A stretch of 64,000 nt of DNA, from positions 1,612,001 through 1,676,000 of the forward strand of contig NZ_OY284433.1 of NCBI RefSeq assembly GCF_958304185.1, written 5' to 3'. Within the stretch, counting starts at the first letter, position 1, and every line of letters starts with the position of its first letter. Shown one piece after another: positions 59,312 to 64,000 of the stretch. The position numbers and the translations under genes were made by a program. The DNA is from an uncultured Erythrobacter sp. GTDB lineage: Bacteria > Pseudomonadota > Alphaproteobacteria > Sphingomonadales > Sphingomonadaceae. Under the pieces are notes generated by a model, which worked only from the letters and a program-made list of their open reading frames with translations, did not search any database and had not been told where the DNA came from.

Positions 59312-62300
59312 TCAGAAGCGGACGCGAACCCCGAAGCGGACGCCCCACAGCGAACCATTGATGTTGGTCGCTTCGTTCGGCGCGCGGAAGCTCGAGTAAC
59401 GGTACTGCGCGCACGGCTGGCCCGGAGTGGTGGCAGCCGCCCCGCCTACAGTCTGGAGGCAGGTCACGTTGACCAGCGACGCGGTGTAGGGGAAGCCGAC
59501 CTGCTGGATCGTGCCCCAGTCCTTGTCGATCATGTTCAGCACGTTCTCGACATCGGCCATCAGTTCCAGCTTGCCGCCGAAGACGAACGGCACTTCCTGA
59601 CGCACCGAGAAGTCCAGCTTGTGCACCCAGGGGGTCTTGCCGATGTTCTTGTCAGCGATCTGGCCCTGGTAGCCGTTGAGCTCCGAGTTCTGCACGAAGC
59701 TCTGGAACGCTGCGAAAGTCGCCTGCGAATCGTAGGTGACCAGCGCGTCGGCCGTGATGCTGCTCACATCGGGGACGTAGAGCAGGCCGCGGCTGCCGCG
59801 ACCATTCACACCGAACACCGCCGAACGCCCGTTGGTGGGATCGTTGAAGGTGTGGCTGTAACGCTGGCCCGAACGCAGGTTGTAGAAGAACTCGATGCGG
59901 GTGTTGTTGTCACCGAACAGCTCGGCGTCATAGCCCGCGACCAAGCGGAACTGGTGATCGCGCTGGTAGTTGGCGATGCCCTGAGCCGCAAAGTTCGGAT
60001 CGGTGAAGGCGGTGTTCTGGTAGTTCGAGAACGCCACCGACGAGGTGCCCGGGTTCTGATCGGTCACGTCCTGGAAGGTGTACGAACCGCTCACGAAGAA
60101 GCCCGAGTCGAAGTCCTTGTCGAAGCGAGCAACGATGTTCCAGCTTTCGCCGAAGCCCGTGTTGGTGAGCAGCATGTCGGTGTTTTCACCGGCCGTACCA
60201 GCCAGCACGTCGTAGCGCGGGCGGCCATCGGGGAGGGTGCCGGTCTGCTCGACCGAGCGCAGGTCAACCCACTCGAGCGCGTCGTTGGTCTTCGAATAGA
60301 TCACGTCGGTGCCAAAGCGCCAGCCGTCACCCAGGAAGCCGAGATCGGCTTCATAGTCGACCGACCCCGAGAAGCGCCACTGCGAGGGAACCTTGAAGTT
60401 CGGATCGAGCGCGTTGGTCGGGGCGCCCTGGAAACCGGCCCGACGCACGGCGTCGATCAGCTCCTGGGGCACGCCTTCGCCGCCCGAAACGTTGTTCAGG
60501 GTCGCCGCGCCGAGGGTCTGCACCTGGGCGTTGGTGAGGCCGAGAACCGACTGTTCGGGGATCGAGAAGGTGCCGTTGGCGTTACGACGCACGCGCACGC
60601 GCTGGAGCGTCGGTCCCGGGTTCGAGAAGTTGTTCGAGATCCACACGAGCGGGTTGCCGCCGCCGAACAGACCCGCCGAACCGCGGACCTGAAGACGATC
60701 GGTCGGCTGCCAGTTGAGGCCGAAGCGCGGCTGGAACAGGTCACGCCCGTTAAGGGTGGCGGTGTTGGCGAAGCCGAAGCGCTGGAGGAAGAACTCGTTG
60801 AAGAACGGACGATCCGGCGAATCGAACAAGTCGTAACGCACGCCCGCCACAACCGTGAGGTTGTCGGTCACGTCGATCGTGTCCATCAGGCCAAAGGTCC
60901 AGCTGTTGTTCTGGAATTCGGCGGTGACGGTGTCGAGGCCGCCCAGCAACGGCACAGCGTAGTCGAGTTCGTTGGCACGACGCGCCTCGAAATCGGCGAC
61001 GCTGTCAAACAGCCATGCTCCCGAAACGCGCTGGGCGAACAGGTTGCGCACGTCCTGACGACGACGCTCGGCGATCAGCTTGAGGGTGTGGCTTTCCACC
61101 TTCAACGTGGCGGCAAATTCGACTGCGAGCGACTGGCTGTCGAGCTCGTTCGCCTGACGGCTGATGTCCGGACCGAACTGGATGCGCTCCTGACCGGCCG
61201 AGCACACTGCGGGAGCCGCACCGACGCCAGTCGCCGGGTTGACCGGGTCAAGACAGACCTGGAACTGGCCGAAGGTCGTGCCGCCAATCGGCTGCTGGAG
61301 ACGCACGTAGTCCGCATAGGACACGCGCAGCTGAGTCGAGAAGTCGTCCGACCATTGGTTGCTCGACTGAATGATCCCGAAGTGGTTGATCGCACCCTGC
61401 GTGTAGTTGTTCGACAGCAGGTTGTAGGTCGGGTTGCCGTTACCGATGGCAGAGAGCTGGCCGGTGCCGGTCTGGCCGGCGAGCAGCGCCGAATCGTTCC
61501 AGATGTAGGTGGCGGTCAGACGGTGACCATCAGCGACGTTCCAGTCGAGCTTGGTGATCAGCTTGTCGTCCTTCTCCACGATGTCGCTGGCAACACCGAG
61601 CGTGTCGTAGTTGTAGACGCTTTGCGCCGTGGCGCTGATCGAGCTGATTTCGGCATCGGTGATGCCGAGCTGCGAGGGATCAACATCGGCCGGGACCGTG
61701 TCACGGGTGCGTTCATAGGTAACCGCGAAGAACAGCTTGTCCTTGATGATCGGGCCAGTGACCTGCGCCACATATACCTGCGAGTCGAAGGCGCCGAGGC
61801 GGGTCAGGTTATCCGCGCGGCTGCCGCGCAGATCGTCGTTCTGGTAGAACGCCGCGCCCATGAAGGTGAAATTGTTGCCACCCGACTTGAGCTGGGTGTT
61901 GATCGCACCGCCCTGGAAGAAGCCCTGCTGGATATCAACCGGTGCGGTTTCGACCGAGAATTCGCCGATCGCATCAAGCGGCACCGGGCCGCGCGTCGAC
62001 ACGAGGCCGCCCGATTCCAGACCGAAGGGATCGCCGAAGGCCACGCCGTCAACGGTGAAGCGGTTGAAGCGGTTGTTCTGTCCGGCGATGCTAATCGCGC
62101 CGTTGTTGGTGGCGTCGAGCGTCACCAACGGATCGCGCGCCGCAAGGTTACGGATGTCGCGGTTGACGTTGGCCACGCCGGCAATGTCGTTCGCGCTCAG
62201 CACGGTGGCGGCGCCGGTGCCCAGCGAGATCGACGAACGGGTGCGCGAGCCGGTGACCACGATAGTCTGGCCCACTTCGGCCAGCGCAACACTGATACGC

Positions 62301-62620
62301 TGAGCCTGACCGGCATTGAGGAAGCCGATTTCCTGCGAAGCGGTTTCGAAGCCGTCCGCGATCACTTCGACAGTGACGGGGCCGCCAATACGCAGACCGG
62401 CAGCGTTGAATCCGCCCGAAGCATCGGTGGTCTGGGTCGACTTGGTGCCCGAGGGAACGTGAGTCACGACCACGGTGGCGCCGACAATCGGGTTGCCATT
62501 CTGGTCAACGACATCGCCGCGAACGGACGAGGTGGTTTCCTGCGCAAACGCCGGAGTGGCGATGGTGGTGGTCGCAGCAAGGCTGACGATGCTCGCCGCA
62601 AGGAGATACTTAAGCTTCAT
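59312..62620 (-). CDS. Oar-like TonB-dependent receptor with carboxypeptidase-regulatory-like domain
   Basis: 1102 residues. A signal peptide (1-26, ending TPAFA) is followed by an Ig-like CarboxypepD_reg domain (30-115: SVRGDVVDQNGNPIVGATVVVTHVPSGTKSTQTTDASGGF), then the plug (QTIVVTGSRTRSSISLGTGAATVLSANDIAGV, RFTVDGVAFGDPF, DIQQGFFQGGAINTQLKSGGNNF) and a very large barrel ending GVRFGVRVRF. Oar-type receptors are linked to protein or peptide uptake and outer-membrane adhesion in other bacteria. No SusD partner is present. tonB lies downstream. Confidence 0.92.
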   Translation of the reverse strand: MKLKYLLAASIVSLAATTTIATPAFAQETTSSVRGDVVDQNGNPIVGATVVVTHVPSGTKSTQTTDASGGFNAAGLRIGGPVTVEVIADGFETASQEIGFLNAGQAQRISVALAEVGQTIVVTGSRTRSSISLGTGAATVLSANDIAGVANVNRDIRNLAARDPLVTLDATNNGAISIAGQNNRFNRFTVDGVAFGDPFGLESGGLVSTRGPVPLDAIGEFSVETAPVDIQQGFFQGGAINTQLKSGGNNFTFMGAAFYQNDDLRGSRADNLTRLGAFDSQVYVAQVTGPIIKDKLFFAVTYERTRDTVPADVDPSQLGITDAEISSISATAQSVYNYDTLGVASDIVEKDDKLITKLDWNVADGHRLTATYIWNDSALLAGQTGTGQLSAIGNGNPTYNLLSNNYTQGAINHFGIIQSSNQWSDDFSTQLRVSYADYVRLQQPIGGTTFGQFQVCLDPVNPATGVGAAPAVCSAGQERIQFGPDISRQANELDSQSLAVEFAATLKVESHTLKLIAERRRQDVRNLFAQRVSGAWLFDSVADFEARRANELDYAVPLLGGLDTVTAEFQNNSWTFGLMDTIDVTDNLTVVAGVRYDLFDSPDRPFFNEFFLQRFGFANTATLNGRDLFQPRFGLNWQPTDRLQVRGSAGLFGGGNPLVWISNNFSNPGPTLQRVRVRRNANGTFSIPEQSVLGLTNAQVQTLGAATLNNVSGGEGVPQELIDAVRRAGFQGAPTNALDPNFKVPSQWRFSGSVDYEADLGFLGDGWRFGTDVIYSKTNDALEWVDLRSVEQTGTLPDGRPRYDVLAGTAGENTDMLLTNTGFGESWNIVARFDKDFDSGFFVSGSYTFQDVTDQNPGTSSVAFSNYQNTAFTDPNFAAQGIANYQRDHQFRLVAGYDAELFGDNNTRIEFFYNLRSGQRYSHTFNDPTNGRSAVFGVNGRGSRGLLYVPDVSSITADALVTYDSQATFAAFQSFVQNSELNGYQGQIADKNIGKTPWVHKLDFSVRQEVPFVFGGKLELMADVENVLNMIDKDWGTIQQVGFPYTASLVNVTCLQTVGGAAATTPGQPCAQYRYSSFRAPNEATNINGSLWGVRFGVRVRF

Positions 62621-62896
62621 GGGTAAAAGCCCCTGTTAACGGTGGAGATGAAGAGGTGATCGAAACGTGATGCGACCTGCCCTAGGCCTGAACGCTTGCG
62701 GCAAAGCGACTGTTCTGTGACAGTTTGATGAAACGCCTCACCCCGGCGCGGCGATTCCATAAGGCGAGTCGCGACGAACGCCAGAAAAGTGTAGGTTTAG
62801 CGCGAGTTCCATACCTAAGTGTTGCATCGCAGCAACGCCCGCAGGGAATTTCTTGAGGCCAATCAATGGGACGAAAAATCGCCCCTTCAGCCGCGA

Positions 62897-63826
62897 TCAG
62901 GCGAGGTTGATCTCGCGCAGGCGCTGCATGAGGTAATCATGCGCCGTGATCGGCTCCGGCGGGGGATTCGCCGCATCGGCCGCGATGCATTCTGGAAGCG
63001 GCTCAATCAGGAAATCTGGCCGGAAATGCAGGAAAAACGGCATCGAATACCGTGCCCGCCGCGAGGCCTCACCGCGCGGGTTGACGACGCGGTGCGTGGT
63101 TGAGCGCAGCTTGCCGTTGGTCTGGCGCTGCAACATGTCGCCGATATTGATCACCAGCGCGCCCTCAGCCGCCGGGATCGGTAGCCATTCGCCCGACTTG
63201 GTCAACAACTCCAGCCCCGCTTCCTCGGCACCGAGCAGCAGAGTGATGGTGTTGATGTCTTCATGCCCGGCGGCGCGGATCGCACCTTCGGGCGCGCCTT
63301 CGCCCAGCGGCGGATAGTGCAGCAGCCGCATCACCGAATTGCCATCCTCGACGCTGGCCGCAAAGAAATTGCGCGGGCAGCCAAGGTGGAGCGCAATCGC
63401 TTCCAGCACGCGGCCACCGGCCACTTCAAACGCGGCGAAGAGCGCGCTCATCGTCTCGCGGAAGCCCTCGACCTCGGTCGGCCAGACATTGGGGGCCATG
63501 AATTCAGCGAGCGGGTGCCCTTCGGGCAGATCACGGCCGACGTGCCAGAATTCCTTGAGGTCGAACACCTCGGCGTCCTTGGCCTTTTCGGTGCCGAACG
63601 GGGTGTAGCCCCGCGCCCCGCCGCCGCCTTCGATCTTGTAGGCGCGCTTGACCGCATCGGGCAGCGCGAAGAACGCCTTCGAGACGGCCTCGGCCTCTGC
63701 GATCAGAGTCTGGGGGATGCCGTGATCGCGCACCACAGCAAAGCCATATTCGCCAAAGCTGCGCCCCAACTCATCAGCGATGGTTTCGAGCGGCTGGGTC
63801 AGCGAGACGGAAGCAATATTGATCAT
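62897..63826 (-). CDS. Isopenicillin N synthase-family 2OG-Fe(II) oxygenase
   Basis: 309 residues. The non-haem iron site is clear: H-x-D in AAGHEDINTITLLL and the distal His in STTHRVVNP, with the 2-oxoglutarate-binding R-x-S in ARYSMPFFLHF. The N-terminal DIOX_N-like region has GFAVVRDHGIP and FFALPDAVKRAY. Similar proteins in proteobacteria are of unknown substrate; some oxidise nucleosides, purines or plant hormones. The downstream end of a nucleoside transporter gene (63880 onward) is on the same strand and would be transcribed first, so a nucleoside substrate is possible. Start MINIASVSL is preferred to the longer frame. Confidence 0.85.
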   Translation of the reverse strand: MINIASVSLTQPLETIADELGRSFGEYGFAVVRDHGIPQTLIAEAEAVSKAFFALPDAVKRAYKIEGGGGARGYTPFGTEKAKDAEVFDLKEFWHVGRDLPEGHPLAEFMAPNVWPTEVEGFRETMSALFAAFEVAGGRVLEAIALHLGCPRNFFAASVEDGNSVMRLLHYPPLGEGAPEGAIRAAGHEDINTITLLLGAEEAGLELLTKSGEWLPIPAAEGALVINIGDMLQRQTNGKLRSTTHRVVNPRGEASRRARYSMPFFLHFRPDFLIEPLPECIAADAANPPPEPITAHDYLMQRLREINLA

Positions 63827-63879
63827 GCCCGGCCCCTTACACGCGGCGCACCGCGCCTGCCAAGCCCTTCGCGCAGCGC

Positions 63880-64000
63880 TCAATAAGGCAGAAACAAGCT
63901 CGCCAGCGCCGCGCTCATCAGGTTGGCGAGGCTCCCCGCGGCGAGCGCCCGCAGCCCCAGCCGCGCAATCACCGGGCGTTGGTTGGGGGCGAGGCCGCCG
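63880..64000 (-). CDS. CNT-family nucleoside transporter, C-terminal end (partial)
   Basis: The open frame enters from the right edge and stops at 63880-63882, giving about 39 residues that end PVIARLGLRALAAGSLANLM then SAALASLFLPY. This matches the last span of NupC-type concentrative nucleoside transporters, where A-x-x-A-G-x-L-A-N-L-M-S-A is typical. The rest lies outside the window. The 2OG-Fe(II) oxygenase gene begins 53 bp downstream on the same strand. Confidence 0.6.
   Translation of the reverse strand, partial: GGLAPNQRPVIARLGLRALAAGSLANLMSAALASLFLPY

Noticed and set aside
58370-62626. 1418-codon open frame on the plus strand opposite the Oar-like receptor
   Set aside because: It is exactly antisense to a clear TonB receptor, is rich in Arg/Gly/Val/His repeats of antisense type, and has no domain. 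Long antisense frames are common in GC-rich genomes.

Overview
The window is one contiguous stretch of GC-rich chromosome from an alphaproteobacterium, most likely Sphingomonadales and near Erythrobacteraceae (Erythrobacter/Porphyrobacter type). The evidence is three TonB-dependent receptors plus a TonB, an NDUFA12-type complex I accessory protein beside aat and a DUF2155 protein, a bacteriophytochrome with an HWE kinase, a trpT-secE-nusG-rplKA block, and intergenic palindromes of the kind common in sphingomonads. No 16S gene is present, so the species cannot be named. No phage, transposase, CRISPR array or plasmid gene was seen.

Layout. 1-2.1 kb: end of a GIY-YIG protein, ruvA, aroC. 2.2-7.3 kb: peroxide defence (ahpC, ahpF, katG). 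7.3-12.4 kb: methyltransferase, a LytTR regulator divergent from a DUF2306 membrane protein, gamma-glutamyltransferase, and a JmjC/cupin-like protein. 12.4-21.7 kb: the most accessory-looking part. It holds a SLOG-like nucleotide-sensor domain fused to four membrane spans, a secreted Sel1-repeat/trypsin fusion, a small lipoprotein, a TIR-TM-TolB-TPR protein, and an SPFH / ribbon-helix-helix / small-membrane-protein operon preceded by a 34-bp AT-rich dyad. 22-29 kb: tyrosine and acyl-CoA catabolism (VOC protein, hppD, two thiolase-fold proteins, crotonase, acyl-CoA dehydrogenase). 29-36 kb: two TonB receptors and a Baeyer-Villiger monooxygenase. 36-39 kb: MoaB/CinA-like protein, polysaccharide deacetylase, GNAT/FemAB-like protein. 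39-43.5 kb: rplA, rplK, a pspA-like gene, a tiny Cys-rich protein, nusG, secE, tRNA-Trp. 43.6-46.7 kb: aat, DUF2155, NDUFA12, DUF192, recX. 46.8-53.2 kb: fatty acyl-AMP ligase, DUF389 protein, TelA and partner, PHA-type small protein. 53.3-56.5 kb: heme oxygenase-bacteriophytochrome operon. 56.5-64 kb: GDP-mannose genes, tonB, Oar-like receptor, 2OG-Fe(II) oxygenase, and the end of a nucleoside transporter.

Two things stand out as possibly undescribed. First, five copies of one structured element lie around trpT-nusG-rplA. Each has a fixed order: hairpin, GCAA, a 4-bp stem with an invariant GACC loop, GCCCG, a second hairpin, GAGGA, a third hairpin. The stems change in both arms together (GGCC/GGCC, GGGC/GCCC, GCGC/GCGC), which is the signature of a conserved RNA fold. 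Four copies lie directly downstream of tRNA-Trp (two in tandem), nusG and rplA in the same sense. Second, a TIR protein with the catalytic-type Glu and a SLOG-plus-membrane protein lie within 7 kb. This recalls TIR-to-SLOG nucleotide signalling (Thoeris), but with a membrane module in place of SIR2. The genes are not in one operon, so this is a hypothesis only. Regulatory candidates are an RHH-type operator, a TGT-N12-ACA (PpsR/CrtJ-type) site before the phytochrome operon, a palindrome before hppD, and an OxyR-like site before ahpC.
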